Assembly (NCBI GenBank): GCA_017405595.1
Contig: JAFRAC010000001.1
Location: forward strand, 1 to 64,000
Direction of reading: 5' to 3'
DNA: 64,000 nt
Source of the DNA: Thermoguttaceae bacterium
GTDB lineage: Bacteria; Planctomycetota; Planctomycetia; Pirellulales; Thermoguttaceae
Positions 1 through 10,800 of the stretch are shown one piece after another; the first letter of the stretch is position 1, and each line of letters starts with the position of its first letter. The notes under the pieces are model-generated. The model was not told where the DNA came from, did not search any database, and was given only the letters and a program-made list of their open reading frames with translations. The translations under genes were made by a program, and so were the position numbers.

Positions 1-1
1 C

Positions 2-676
2 AGCCGCAGCAACGTAATGTTTAATATGGGGGACGCACCGATGTATAACTGTGATATTGATACGCCCGCCACCCGCCGCGGTGCATTTACGCCCCACTCG
101 TGGAAATCGTTTTCGCATATTATCGACGGTCTGAGCAACACCCTCTGCCTGGCGGAATCGATTTCCGGTCCTCCAACCGATGCCGACCGCTATTCAAACG
201 GGAAGTATTTGAGTATCAGCAACTCTAAAAGAGATGTCGCGGCGGCTCCGGACGCGAGGAATCCCAAATTGATGATGGTCTGGCCAGCGATCTGCCTGGA
301 ATCGGTCAACAAGACCGATCCGCTTCGCCTTGATAAAGTTGAGCCGTGGGGGGAACGGGGTACGTATTGGTTTTCCGGTCGACCACTGGCGAACGGATTT
401 TCGACAAATCTTCCGCCGAACACCGTTGCCTGCTCTTTCGGAGAGTCTTCCTTTGGAGCGGTGCTTGGGGGTGTTTCAAGCTTTCATCCCGGCGGCGCGA
501 ACGCGGCGATGATGGACGGTTCGCTCCGTTTTATCCGAAATGATATTGATACCGGAGACCTTTTCGCGCCCCGGTCACGGATCATGGAAACGAACCAGTC
601 GTTAGAAGGTACGAGCACCTACGGTGTTTGGGGAGCGCTAGGATCGATCAACGGGAGAGAAAGTATCTCGTTATGA
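2..676 (+). CDS. DUF1559 (pseudopilin-like) protein, C-terminal part
   Basis: This is the C-terminal part of a DUF1559 protein. The frame is open to the left edge of the window, so the N-terminus, where the family carries a type IV pilin-like prepilin motif, lies outside. Visible family marks are the HIIDGLSNT segment (like the usual 'DGTSNT' block), the C-terminal H-X9-DG signature (HPGGANAAMMDG, about bases 483-518) and the ending GVWGALGSINGRESI, which resembles the common 'G.WGALGT..GGE' tail. DUF1559 proteins are hugely expanded in Planctomycetes and Lentisphaerae and are thought to be exported pseudopilin-like surface proteins; their exact role is unknown. The next gene is on the other strand. 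Bases 677-815 show nothing notable. Confidence 0.9.
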   Translation, partial: SRSNVMFNMGDAPMYNCDIDTPATRRGAFTPHSWKSFSHIIDGLSNTLCLAESISGPPTDADRYSNGKYLSISNSKRDVAAAPDARNPKLMMVWPAICLESVNKTDPLRLDKVEPWGERGTYWFSGRPLANGFSTNLPPNTVACSFGESSFGAVLGGVSSFHPGGANAAMMDGSLRFIRNDIDTGDLFAPRSRIMETNQSLEGTSTYGVWGALGSINGRESISL

Positions 677-815
677 GTGCCCCTGGCTTTTAAAACACAG
701 AAATCGGTTTTCCCGCTGACGAAGGAAACGGGATCATAGGAGAGGTATCGCGTAAGATATGGATTCCGAAAATCGTTTGTTTTTCCGGGGTTATCCGATC
801 GTTCTGCGGCTTCTC

Positions 816-1820
816 TCAGCGGGCAGATTCCCTCCTTTTGGAGTGAATAGGGAAAACCGCGCGCAGTATGATCAGAACCCCTAAGATGATAAGTATCACC
901 CTTGCGGGGTTTATGGCTTCTTCGGCGAAACTTGGTTCCGGGAACCCGTAGTGCGAAAGCGTAAATTCTGTTTTGTCAACAGAGGGAATTTTCTCTAAGT
1001 CTGAAATGAAGATTCTGCCTTCGCCGGACTGCTTTGTGCCGGCGGTGACTCTCTTTTGTTCACGGAGAACCGGCGGATCAAAAGAAAAATCATAATCGTT
1101 TTCGATTGTAAGATGATACTCTTCGACCCCATTGTCATCCGCGTCTTCTATTACCGCTTCCGCTTTGACCGGAAGGTAGAACTTGTCGGGTAACAAAGAA
1201 AGTTTGCCTTCGAGAAGATTCATTTTGGGATTCTCGCAGATGGGTTGATGATTCTTAAAAGAGATTTCCGCGATTGTCTGTCCATCGAAATTTTGGTATT
1301 CAACACCGGTGATGATGAACTGATCACTTTTCAAGAGGGATGGAAGCCAGAAGGGGAACAGACGCAACGGTCCGCCGACCAGTAAGAGGATCGCGTTTTT
1401 TGTCGATTCCTCGTTGATTTCCTCTAAAAGGTGATCACTGTCGAACCAGTTTTTTGATCGTTGAATGAGATTGATCTCTCCGATGACCGGTTCGGGCGTT
1501 TCATATTTGAGACTGAACATATAATCCGAATTAAAATTTCTACGGAAAGTGACATCACCCTTTTCCCCTAAATGTTCAATCGAAAGATAAGGATAAAAAA
1601 GACGAAAGCGGCGTGTACTGCTGAAATCCAAACCATCGGTGGCGTACATCGTGATTTCGACTTGACCGGAGATACGGTCTAGCGAAACGACATAATCTTC
1701 CCACGCCTGCAGGATCTCATTTCTTTCGTTTTTATACTCGTGGCTGTTTTGAGAGCAAACTTGCGCGGCGAAAGAAAATACGAAGAGGAACACGATAGAA
1801 AACTGCTTTGTGATAGACAT
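816..1820 (-). CDS. Secreted hypothetical protein, LolA-like, C-terminal membrane anchor
   Basis: I do not recognise a named family. The start at 1820 is chosen over an upstream ATG at 1931 because MSITKQFSIVFLFVFSFAAQ is a clean signal peptide and AAAGG lies upstream. The mature part begins with a helix (NERNEILQAWEDYVVSLDRI) followed by beta-rich sequence about an oxidised or 'ridged' sheet, the general look of LolA/LppX-like periplasmic proteins common in Planctomycetes. A hydrophobic helix near the C-terminus (ARVILIILGVLIILRAVF) followed by KRRESAR suggests a membrane anchor with a cytoplasmic tail. It is the last gene after the ABC export cluster and may be co-transcribed with it, 120 bases after the permease stop. 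Confidence 0.6.
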   Translation of the reverse strand: MSITKQFSIVFLFVFSFAAQVCSQNSHEYKNERNEILQAWEDYVVSLDRISGQVEITMYATDGLDFSSTRRFRLFYPYLSIEHLGEKGDVTFRRNFNSDYMFSLKYETPEPVIGEINLIQRSKNWFDSDHLLEEINEESTKNAILLLVGGPLRLFPFWLPSLLKSDQFIITGVEYQNFDGQTIAEISFKNHQPICENPKMNLLEGKLSLLPDKFYLPVKAEAVIEDADDNGVEEYHLTIENDYDFSFDPPVLREQKRVTAGTKQSGEGRIFISDLEKIPSVDKTEFTLSHYGFPEPSFAEEAINPARVILIILGVLIILRAVFPIHSKRRESAR

Positions 1821-1940
1821 CTCGCAACGAACCTTTAATAAACGGTGCCATTCATTTTGAGGAATCATCTGCCGGGAAGCACTGTTCCGGCTCCCCCTGC
1901 AGACCCGGGAAGTGCGGCACATCCTTTTCAAAGAGCCTGT

Positions 1941-3281
1941 TCATTCATGCCGAAGCGCTTCGATCGGGTCCATCGAGGCGGCGCGTACCGCGGGATAAAG
2001 CCCGAAGACGACCCCGATGACCAGCGAAATACAGAACGCCAGCGGAATCGACCAGTAGACGATGATCGGTTTCATCTCCTGGATGATTGCGGGGAGCGAG
2101 GCCACAACGTCCGGTTTGAATGTCTTTAAAAGGAGCATCGCAAATGTCGTTGCGGGGCCGCAGGTCAGGCCGACCAGAATGCCGAGTCCCCCGCCGACGA
2201 TCGAAAGGACAATCGTTTCGATCAGGAACTGCCGGATAATGTCCCCCTGACGCGCGCCGAGCGCGCGGCGGATCCCGATTTCGCGGGTCCGTTCGGTAAC
2301 GGTGGCGAGCATGATGTTCATGATCCCGATTCCGCCGACGACCAGCGAGATGCCCGCCATGAGCCCCATGAAGATGTTGAACATGAGCCGGGTGGTCTTC
2401 GCCTGTTCGAGGAGTTCCAGCGGGACCGTGATTCCGTAATCCTCGTATTTGTGGTGCGCGGCCAGGTCGAGTTTGATGATCTCGGCGGTTTCGGTGACGT
2501 TTTCGACGCTGTCGACTTTCAGGGTGATCTGGTTGAGCTGGACCGTCTGCCCCTCGAACGAGCCGCTCAGGCGCCGTACCACGGTGTCGCCGATCCGTGC
2601 GCGGAATGTGTTGATCGGAATGTAAATGTCGTAGGAAAAATCCTGCGAGTCGAGCGAACCGCCCGCCGCCGCCGAAGGGGCGCGCGACTGCATGACGCCG
2701 ATCACGGTGAAGTTGTAATTCTCGCCGATCCGCACAAGCCGGCCGATCGGGTCTTCGTAGGGGAAGAGAATCTCGGCGGTTTTCGACGCCAGCACGCAGA
2801 AGTCGCGCAGTTTCGAGTCGTCCATCTCGTCCAGAAACCGGCCTTCAAAGAGCTGCTGTTTGGTGATCTCGATGTAATCGCTCGTACAGCCGACCAGGCG
2901 GCCGTCGACTTTCCGGCTGGCGTTCTGGAACGTCTCGCGCACTTCGCGGACCGGGATCGCCTGTACGACGGTCGGAATCGTTTCGGAAAGGCGGGCGAAA
3001 TCTTCGCGGGTCAGCCCGTATTCGGGGACCTGCATGCCGCGCCCCCCCTGGTTTCCCTGGCTCAGAACTTCGTTCGGCGGCTTGATGGTGCGGACGATGA
3101 TGTTGTCGGCGCCGAGACTTTCGATCTGCTCCTGCGCTTTGCGGCTGATCCCTTCCCCGATCGCCAGAAGCCAGATCACACTGGCGACTCCGATAAAGAT
3201 CCCGAGCACCGTCAGCAGGGAACGGAGCGGGTGGAGCAGCAGGCTTTTGATTCCCAGAATTAATGTTCTTAACCAAAGCAT
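1941..3281 (-). CDS. ABC transporter permease, MacB/FtsX family
   Basis: This is the membrane subunit of a MacB-type ABC transporter (446 residues). The start at 3281 (MLWLRTLILGIKSLLLHPLR) fits the family, with the first membrane helix at about residues 15-42 (SLLTVLGIFIGVASVIWLLAI). An extended MacB_PCD periplasmic domain follows, then three C-terminal helices (about 305-340, 365-390 and 415-440) containing the conserved FtsX segment GGIGIMNIMLATVTERTREIGIRRALGA-like block and the usual ending MDPIEALRHE. A longer reading from 3380 would overlap the ATPase gene by 80 bases and is unlikely. The gene lies 19 bases after the ATPase gene and two genes after the adaptor, so the three probably form one tripartite export system. 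The substrate is unknown. Confidence 0.9.
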   Translation of the reverse strand: MLWLRTLILGIKSLLLHPLRSLLTVLGIFIGVASVIWLLAIGEGISRKAQEQIESLGADNIIVRTIKPPNEVLSQGNQGGRGMQVPEYGLTREDFARLSETIPTVVQAIPVREVRETFQNASRKVDGRLVGCTSDYIEITKQQLFEGRFLDEMDDSKLRDFCVLASKTAEILFPYEDPIGRLVRIGENYNFTVIGVMQSRAPSAAAGGSLDSQDFSYDIYIPINTFRARIGDTVVRRLSGSFEGQTVQLNQITLKVDSVENVTETAEIIKLDLAAHHKYEDYGITVPLELLEQAKTTRLMFNIFMGLMAGISLVVGGIGIMNIMLATVTERTREIGIRRALGARQGDIIRQFLIETIVLSIVGGGLGILVGLTCGPATTFAMLLLKTFKPDVVASLPAIIQEMKPIIVYWSIPLAFCISLVIGVVFGLYPAVRAASMDPIEALRHE

Positions 3282-3300
3282 ATTGATTTTCGTGCCGCTG

Positions 3301-4059
3301 TTATGCGCGGGAGGCGGGTTTCGGCGGGTCGGGCAGGTCGGGGATTTCGGCGAGCCGCTTGTCCGACTCGACCTGTCCATCGCGGAGACGGACGATCCGG
3401 CGGCTGCGGGCGCCGACCTCGTCTTCGTGGGTCACCAGAATGATCGTGCGCCCTTCGCTGTTGAGCCGGTCGAGCAGATCGAGAATTTCGAGTGTCGTGA
3501 CCGAGTCGAGGTTGCCGGTCGGCTCGTCGGCCAGAATGAAGTACGGGTCGTTGACGAGCGAACGGGCGATGGCGACCCGCTGCTGCTGGCCGCCGGAAAG
3601 CTGGGTCGGCCGGTGGCTGAGCCGGTCCCCCAGACCGACCATCTTCGCCAGTTCGATGCACCGCTTGCGGGATTTCGAGGTCACGTTCTTCTGGTAGAAG
3701 AGGGGAACCTCAATATTTTCGATGACGGTCAGCTGCTGAATCAAGTTGTATGACTGAAAGACGAACCCGATCCGGCTCCCCCGGATTTCCGAAAGGGCGG
3801 CGTCGTCCAACCGGGTCACATCGTCGTTTCCCAAAAGAATGGTTCCGGCGGTCGGTCGGTCGAGACAGCCGAGCAGGTTGAGCAGGGTGCTCTTGCCGGA
3901 ACCGGAAGCCCCCATGATGGCGACGAAATCGCCCCGGGGGACTTTCAGGTCGATCCCCCGCAGGGCGCGGACGGTTTCCCCTTTCAGGACGTATTCGCGT
4001 GTGACGCCCGAAAGAAGGGCGGCATATTCGGCCGGTTCCGGATGATTCGGTTCAGGCAT
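3301..4059 (-). CDS. ABC transporter ATP-binding protein, MacB/LolD type
   Basis: Nucleotide-binding subunit (252 residues) that would energise the permease encoded directly downstream. Walker A is GASGSGKST (residues 50-58), the Q-loop is in VFQSYNLI (about 100), the ABC signature is LSGGQQQR (154-161), and Walker B with the catalytic Glu is ILADEPTG (about 175-182), followed by the H-loop in LVTHE (about 210). The length and the near-identity to the MacB/LolD/FtsE class are typical. The C-terminal tail is Pro-rich ([12 protein letters not shown]). It starts 13 bases after the adaptor stop, consistent with an operon of adaptor, ATPase and permease. Confidence 0.93.
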   Translation of the reverse strand: MPEPNHPEPAEYAALLSGVTREYVLKGETVRALRGIDLKVPRGDFVAIMGASGSGKSTLLNLLGCLDRPTAGTILLGNDDVTRLDDAALSEIRGSRIGFVFQSYNLIQQLTVIENIEVPLFYQKNVTSKSRKRCIELAKMVGLGDRLSHRPTQLSGGQQQRVAIARSLVNDPYFILADEPTGNLDSVTTLEILDLLDRLNSEGRTIILVTHEDEVGARSRRIVRLRDGQVESDKRLAEIPDLPDPPKPASRA

Positions 4060-4072
4060 CGCTCATCTCCGT

Positions 4073-6280
4073 TTACCGGGGCCGCGGGGGCCGGCCCGAA
4101 CTGTTCGAGACCCCTTTGGCGGACGGGGTTTTGTTCAGGTCCTGCTTGAAGCGGGTGATCCCTTTCGAGAACTCGTCGGCGTTGACCCTTCCGTCTTCGT
4201 TGAGGTCGAGACGCTTGAGAAGGCCGGCGAAGGAATCGTTTTCCCCTTCGGGCGTGTCGGCGGCGTCGATGACGTTTTCGCCGGTACGGTCGAGGAAGGT
4301 GAAGATTTCGGCCGGTTCCATCTTAAAGACGAACTTCATTGAGGATTCCTCCTCGTCGAGTTCCGAAATGGTCTGCTGCATACGCTGGTACTTGATTCGC
4401 GCTGAACAGAAGCCGATTACCAGGTCGGTGCGGGTCAGCGAGCCCTTTTTCGAACGGTCCCATTCGTCGAAGAAGGGGAGGCAGAGCGGAAGGTTTTCGG
4501 CGATCTCGCTGCGGGTGATCTGTTTGTCGCTGTCGCTGTCCCCCATCTGGCAGACCTCCATCGCGGTCATGTCGAAATAGGGGGAGAGGGATTCCAGAAG
4601 GGCGAACTCGTCCCGTTCCCTCTTCTTAATAAGCGAGGCGAGGTAGTCGAGCAGGAGCTTGTCCTGTTCGGCTTCTTCTTCGGTTTTCTCCTTCTCTTCG
4701 GCAGGAGGGGGTCCGGAAGGTGTTTCCCCTTCGGAGGGGATTCCCGGCGGAGGTCCCGCAGGGGGGCCGCCGGTGACACCCCCGGCGATCATTCCCCCCA
4801 TCGGGCCGAGTCCGGCACCGGGGGCGCCGAACGGGGAATCGACCGCCGGATTTTCGTTGTCTTCAGCGGTTTCTTCCCCCTCTTCCGATTCGGGTTTGAC
4901 CGGCATGCCGGGGAAATGGACCTTGTTCTTATACTGCCGCGCGCCACTGACGACCTGGTCCCCCTCGCTGAGCCCTTCCTCGATAATCACCTGTTTGTCG
5001 TTCGAAAGGCCGATCTTGACCTCTTTGTATCCCCACTGGCCGCCGCTGTAGGTGATCACGTAATCCTTCTTCGCGACCTCGACAATGCACTGGACCGGCA
5101 GCATCAGGACATCGGCAATCCGCTGCGCTTCGATCTGCACCTGGGCGGTCAGGCCGGAACGGATCTTGTCGGAAGGATTGTCGATGTCGATGATCGTCAC
5201 GTAGTCTTTCGAGGAGGACATCCACTTGAATTCGGGATACTGGTTCACCTTGCTGACCGTTCCCTCGAACGATTCCGACGAAAGGGCGTCGAAGACGATC
5301 CTCGCTTTCATGCCGACCTTGACGTGGGCGATGTTCGATTCGTTGATCATCGCCTTGACCTGCATCTGCATCGGGTCGGGGAGCCGGACCATGACATGGT
5401 TGGCGTAGACTTTCGAGCCTTCCTGAATCATGTCCGATTCGCGCCAGACGTCGTCGTTGGCGTAGACGACCTGTCCGTCGGTCGGCGCGCGCACGACGCA
5501 GTATTCCAGCTGCTGGAGGAAATGGTCGAGCCGGTTCTTCGAGACTTCCGCCGAGTAGGTGTCGCTGCTCAGTTTCGCGCGGGCGGTCTCGATATCGGCC
5601 ATCAGCTTGGTGATCTGCTTTTCGCTGGTGTATTTGAGAAGGACGTCCTGCTTGAGGAGGTTGCTCTTGAGCGTGTTGACCTGTTTCTGCTCGGCGACCA
5701 GCGCCGATTCGAGCTGAACGGTGGTCGTGTATCCGAACTGCACGAGCTTTTTCGTGTAGGCGACCGAATCGGCCTCTTTTTTCTGCTCTTCGCGCGCGGT
5801 GTAGATCTCGTTTTCGATCGTCATCCACTCCTGCTCGAAGGTGCCCTCGATATATTCCTCGAGGGAAAGCTCGGCGGTGCGCAGCGAGGCGCGCGACGAG
5901 GCGACCGAGGCGCTGTTGGTGTTGCAGGTGATCTGCTGGGTGCTCGCCTTGTCTTCGAGGTCCGAAGAGTCGAGAACCACGAGCCGGTCCCCTTTTTGGA
6001 CATGTTCCCCTTCGGGAATGATCCAGATGATCGTGGTGCCGGCGTTGCTTTCGACCTGGCAGGTGACGTCGACGTTCTTGGCGCTCTGCGCGTTCCCTTT
6101 TCCGACGATCTCGTGAACGAACGTGCCGCGGGTCACCTTCGAGTAGATGACATTGGCCTTGCCGCCGGTGCGGGAATAGTGCTTCCACGTCCACCAGAAG
6201 CCGGCGATGATGATTCCGAAAACCACAATGGTCCAAAACAGTTTACCGGCGACGGAGCCGCGTCGTTCGATGCCGTTCAT
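4073..6280 (-). CDS. HlyD-type membrane fusion protein with C-terminal EF-hand domain
   Basis: Periplasmic adaptor of the export system (735 residues). An N-terminal membrane helix (about 13-30, LFWTIVVFGIIIAGFWW) precedes a lipoyl-like first half (TFVHEIVGKGNAQSAKNVDV), a long alpha-helical hairpin (about 110-240), the returning lipoyl half (VVRAPTDGQVVYAN, about 255) and beta-barrel/MPL domains to about 460. The unusual part follows: a Gly/Pro/Met-rich linker (about 485-530), then a helical region with four EF-hand-like calcium loops, DSDSDKQITRSE (about 580), DRSKKGSLTRTD (about 605), DRTGENVIDAAD (about 663) and DLNEDGRVNADE (about 690). The N-terminal two thirds are ordinary HlyD/MacA; the EF-hand tail suggests calcium-dependent folding or regulation outside the cytoplasm, which is inference. 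It is the first gene of the operon. Confidence 0.88.
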   Translation of the reverse strand: MNGIERRGSVAGKLFWTIVVFGIIIAGFWWTWKHYSRTGGKANVIYSKVTRGTFVHEIVGKGNAQSAKNVDVTCQVESNAGTTIIWIIPEGEHVQKGDRLVVLDSSDLEDKASTQQITCNTNSASVASSRASLRTAELSLEEYIEGTFEQEWMTIENEIYTAREEQKKEADSVAYTKKLVQFGYTTTVQLESALVAEQKQVNTLKSNLLKQDVLLKYTSEKQITKLMADIETARAKLSSDTYSAEVSKNRLDHFLQQLEYCVVRAPTDGQVVYANDDVWRESDMIQEGSKVYANHVMVRLPDPMQMQVKAMINESNIAHVKVGMKARIVFDALSSESFEGTVSKVNQYPEFKWMSSSKDYVTIIDIDNPSDKIRSGLTAQVQIEAQRIADVLMLPVQCIVEVAKKDYVITYSGGQWGYKEVKIGLSNDKQVIIEEGLSEGDQVVSGARQYKNKVHFPGMPVKPESEEGEETAEDNENPAVDSPFGAPGAGLGPMGGMIAGGVTGGPPAGPPPGIPSEGETPSGPPPAEEKEKTEEEAEQDKLLLDYLASLIKKRERDEFALLESLSPYFDMTAMEVCQMGDSDSDKQITRSEIAENLPLCLPFFDEWDRSKKGSLTRTDLVIGFCSARIKYQRMQQTISELDEEESSMKFVFKMEPAEIFTFLDRTGENVIDAADTPEGENDSFAGLLKRLDLNEDGRVNADEFSKGITRFKQDLNKTPSAKGVSNSSGRPPRPR

Positions 6281-6375
6281 CTTTTTACCGGGATTGCCTC
6301 GTAAACGGGTAGGTTTTTTGTTCTGCCTCTCCTGGTGCGGCGGGGCGGGGGCCCGGCCGCGAAAAACTTCCCCCC

Positions 6376-6384
6376 ATTATATCA
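6376..6384 (-). promoter_or_regulatory. Extended -10 promoter for the export operon
   Basis: On the minus strand TGATATAAT gives a perfect -10 hexamer with the extended TGn motif; no good -35 is visible (TTATTT at 17 bp). It lies about 95 bases upstream of the adaptor start at 6280. The rest of 6281-6721, the divergent spacer towards the WD40 gene, shows GC-rich sequence without another clear signal. Confidence 0.5.
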
Positions 6385-6721
6385 TAGTACAGCCGGGAAA
6401 TAAATTTCGGGAAGCGGCGGGGGAACCCCCCGGAATTTGGCCGGCGCGCTTTTTTCCCGCCGGGTTACCCGCATAATCCCTTTTTCCGGAGAAACCGTTA
6501 AACATCGTATTTTTCTAAATTTCTCCTTTATCTTTGTTGAGGAGTCTGCCGATAGTTGAAACAAGAATTTTCTGTTCCGGCGGCAGGGCGGCCTGTCCGC
6601 CGCCGGCGAGCCATGGGGCAGAATTTTCCGAAACAGTTTCAATTTTCGGCTCTGCCGGGCCTTCCCTGCGCGGGGAATGCCGGCAGAGGGCGATCTTCAC
6701 CGCAAAGAGGCGGAAACGAAA

Positions 6722-7747
6722 ATGACGGAAATCAAAATGAACCGGAGCGTCTTCCTCCGGACCCTGGTTTTATCGGGGTTCGCGTTCCTGACCTCGCCGG
6801 GTTTTGGGGAACCGGAGCCGGAATATCCGCTCTCGGCCCCGCTGGTCGAAGCCGACCAGGTCCTTTCGTTTACCTGGGACGATGTCGACAAGTATCCCCT
6901 GACGACATCCCTGGCGTTTATTCCCGCGAAGAGCGAGCTGGTGACCGGCGGCGACGACTGCCAGCTCGCGGTTTGGGATCTGACCAACGGCGCGCTGAAA
7001 AACCATTTCCGCGCCGATGAAGACTGGATCCGTTCACTCGACCTTTCGGTCGACGGCGAAACGCTTGCCGCGCTGAGCCATCACGGTTCGATCAAGCTCT
7101 GGAACACCGCCGAATGGAAGGCGGTGAAGACGCTCACCAAAGTCGGGAACGGCGCCGAGTCGATCTGCTTCTCTCCCGACGGCCAGTTCCTGGCGGTCTG
7201 CGGTTACGATCCGCAGGTCACGATCTTCGACATTGCCTCGGGCCGGACAAAGACGACCCTGGCCATGCCGGGGGCAGGGAACACCGTCGTCCGGTTCTCG
7301 CCCGACGGGAAGACGCTTGCCGCCGCCGGGCGAAGCGGGATTGTCCGTCTCTGGGATGCCGGCACCTTCCAGCACCGGAAAGATTTGCGCACCGACGGAC
7401 GGCGCGTCCGCACGCTGGCGTTCAGCCTCGACGGCACCCTGCTGGCTGCCGGAGGGGAAAGCCCGACGATCTTCATTTGGGACGCCGCCAGCGGCCAGAA
7501 GAAACAGACGCTCAACGCCGCCATCGGAACGACGTACTCGCTCGGGTTCTGCGGCAGCGACATTCTGGCTTCCGGCGACAGCCTGAATTCGGTCCGGCTC
7601 TGGAATCTTGGAGACGGGTCGGAATTCGCCCGCGGCTACGGGCATACCGGTACGGTCGCCGCACTCTACTTCGACCTGGATAAAGGGGAACTGCTCAGCG
7701 GCGGCTTCGACACCACTGTCCGGTTCTGGCCGTTTTTAAAGCAGTAA
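6722..7747 (+). CDS. Secreted WD40-repeat protein
   Basis: A WD40 beta-propeller protein of about 341 residues. The start at 6722 gives MTEIKMNRSVFLRTLVLSGF, a signal peptide ending near TSPGFGEP; an internal ATG at 6737 (MNRSVF) has a better-spaced GGAA and is an alternative. About seven blades can be counted from repeated S-[GA]-D-x(n)-[LV]-W/[IF]-D endings: QLAVWDL, SIKLWNT, QVTIFDI, IVRLWDA, TIFIWDA, SVRLWNL, TVRFWPF. Planctomycetes carry many WD40 proteins, some fused to cytochrome domains; this one is propeller only. Its partner is unknown. It is followed after 59 bases by the giant surface protein gene, with no terminator seen between them, so the two may be co-transcribed. Confidence 0.85.
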   Translation: MTEIKMNRSVFLRTLVLSGFAFLTSPGFGEPEPEYPLSAPLVEADQVLSFTWDDVDKYPLTTSLAFIPAKSELVTGGDDCQLAVWDLTNGALKNHFRADEDWIRSLDLSVDGETLAALSHHGSIKLWNTAEWKAVKTLTKVGNGAESICFSPDGQFLAVCGYDPQVTIFDIASGRTKTTLAMPGAGNTVVRFSPDGKTLAAAGRSGIVRLWDAGTFQHRKDLRTDGRRVRTLAFSLDGTLLAAGGESPTIFIWDAASGQKKQTLNAAIGTTYSLGFCGSDILASGDSLNSVRLWNLGDGSEFARGYGHTGTVAALYFDLDKGELLSGGFDTTVRFWPFLKQ

Positions 7748-7806
7748 ATTCCGCGTGGAACAAAGAAGGTTTATTTCAAACTTAGTGATAAAGAAGAGGT
7801 TCAGCC

Positions 7807-10800
7807 GTGAGTTTTTTTGATTTTTTACGCCGCGGTCGTAAACACGAATCCGTTCTTGCCGTCGTTCCTGAACCGGACCCGGAAGCCCTTACGCTCGGGA
7901 CCGGTTCGTCTCATTTCGCGGAGAAGCGATTCCTTCGGAGAAAGGCGAGTCCCGCGGATATGCAGCGCCGCTGCCGGGTCGAGGAACTCGAACGGCGTGA
8001 ACTGCTGTCGGTCAACTCGACGCTGATCCTCGGCGGGGCGATTCTCGAACAGAACGACGATGTCGCCATGGGGGACCGGTTCTACCTGAGCTGGGTGACC
8101 GACGTTGCGGACACGTCGGTCGCGATGCAGGAAGTGACGTTCGAACTCGGTTACGGCGACGGCGGCACGTATGCGTTCTTCGACACCACGGCGGCGGAAC
8201 CGAACGGCGGAAACTACGATACCGGGCACGATCCGTTCGTGGTCTCGCCGCTGAGCGATATCAAGTCGGGCGATTTCGACTACTACTTCACCTACGAGGA
8301 CGGCCATACCGACAAGATCGGCGACGGGGCGACCTCGCTGACCCTCCAGTTCCACAACAACGTCTTTACTGCCGGCAAAAAGCTCGTTTTCGAGGTCGAC
8401 GTTGACTTCTGCAACACGGTCGACGGGAAAACCTTCTTTACCAAGTCGAACTTCGAAGGGATCGAAATGGAGTATGCCGGGGTCAACTTCTCGGCGGCCT
8501 TCACTTCCGATCAGTATCTGCCGGTCGATACCACCCTCTACTACAAAGACGTGTACGTGATCGACGGGCGGCTGGACATTGTCGAAGATATCAGCGACAA
8601 TCCCTTTACCGACGGCGGCCTGAACACGACCGGCGTGATGGAGACGATTCCGCTCACGCCCAAACCGGTCGATATTTCCGGCTACGTCTACGCCGACGTG
8701 GTCTGGGACTGCTATTTCGTCGAAGCCGACGGCGACTATCCGCTCGCCGACGTGGAGCTTACGCTCTATGTGATGGATGACAGCGGCAGCTTCGTTCCCT
8801 ATACCGAGAACGGCAGCCCGATGACGACCCATACCGATGCTAACGGCTACTACGAGTTCACGGGCCTTCTTCCCGGAACCTATCAGGTGGTCTGCGAGTC
8901 GGACATCTACTACGGCCAGGTTTACGGCGAGGACGTCTACTACTACGACAAGTGCGCCCGCGCCCAGAATAATCCGGTCAGCCCCAATCCGCTCGTGCTG
9001 ACGACCGAGTATCTGGTCGGCGGCTCCTCGTCGGTTCAGAACAATTTCGGGAAGGTTCTTTGGGGAACCATCGCCGGAAACGTCTACGAAGACCGCAATC
9101 TGGACGGCGTTTACGATACCGGCGATATCGGAATCGCGGGCGTTTCGGTCGAGCTTTACAAACTGGTGAACGGCACCTACGTTCTGGACCGGACGACAAA
9201 AACCGCCGCCGACGGAAGCTACTACTTCCTCGGCCTGCAGCGGAATACGACCTATGCCCTGCACGAAACCCAGCCTGGCGGCTACTACGACGCCGAAAAC
9301 ACCGCCGGTTACGTTCTGACCCCGTCCGATGTCCGCGGAGCCGTGGTCAAGGACACGGCGTTCACCGCCGATAACCGCGTGATCGAGAATATCACGATCA
9401 ATCCGTTCGAGCACGGGATCGAGAATAACTTCGGCGAAGTGAAGCTCTTCTCGGTTTCGGGTTACGTTTACGAAGACCTCGATTACAGCAAGGCGCTGAG
9501 CAGCGCCGACGCGCGGATCGCCAACGTGACGATCGAGCTCTACGAACAGGCCGGCGGCACGATGACGCTTCTGGCGACCACGAAGACCGACAGCCAGGGG
9601 TATTACGAGTTCACCGATCTGGATCTGGCAAAGGTGTACTACATTCACGAGGTTCAGCCCTCGAGTTACCTGAACGCCGCGAACAACATCGGCACGATCA
9701 GCGGAAGCACCTACGGTTCGCTCGAAACCCTTTCGGCCTACAGCGACGATTCCCGCCTGTTCAAGATCGACCTTTCGGTCCGCGCCGGCTACGGCTGGAA
9801 CGAGAGCGGCATCAACTACAACTTCGGCGAAAACCGGGTGAACATTTCCGGCTACGTCTACGAAGACCGCGACTCGAGCGACAATTTCTCGGTCGGCGAC
9901 AAGCCGATCGGCCAGACCCGCGTCGAGCTCTACAAGAAGGTCGGCGCCCAGATGGTCTATATGGACTCGACCTACACGAACGCTTCGGGATACTATGAAT
10001 TCAAGAATCTCGATATCGACGGGGAATACTACATCCACGAAGTCCAGCCCGACGGTTATGTCAACAAGACGAACACGGTCGGCTCGTTCGACGACCAGAC
10101 CCTCGGCTCGATCGTTTCGATGACCGATTACGGCGACGATGTGCGCGTCTTTGACGTGAATCTGGACGCCGCCGACAAATCGGCTTGGGAACCGGGCGAA
10201 AAGGGTGTGAATTACAACTTCGGCGAGACGATCCTCGGCTCGATTTCGGGGTATGTCTATCAGGACCGGAACGACAGCGGCGTGAAGGACGCCAAAGACG
10301 CGCCGATCGCGGGTGTGACGATCGAACTGTACAAGTGGAACGGCGCCGATTACGAGTATGTGACCAGCACCAAGACCGACTCGGACGGCTTCTACCTCTT
10401 CGATGACCTGGATATCAACGAAGAATACGCGGTTCATGAGGTTCAGCCCTCGGAGTACGAGAACCGCTCGAACAATATCGGGTACATCAACGGAATCCAG
10501 ACCGGCACGCTTGTGACCGATTCGTCGAAGGAAGACGACAACCGCATTTTCGAGGAGATCGCCCTTTCGTGGGAAGGGAATACCGGGGTGCAGTATAACT
10601 TCGGCGAAATCAAATACGGTTCGATTTCCGGCTACGTCTACGATGTGACCAGCGGCCAGGACCCGATTTCCGGCGTGACGATCACCCTTCATCTGGAAGA
10701 CGGCACGACCCGGACCCAGCTGACCGATGCCGCGGGCTACTACTACTTCGGCGGCCTGACCGTCAACCGGACCTACACCGTGACCGAAGAAGACCTTTCC

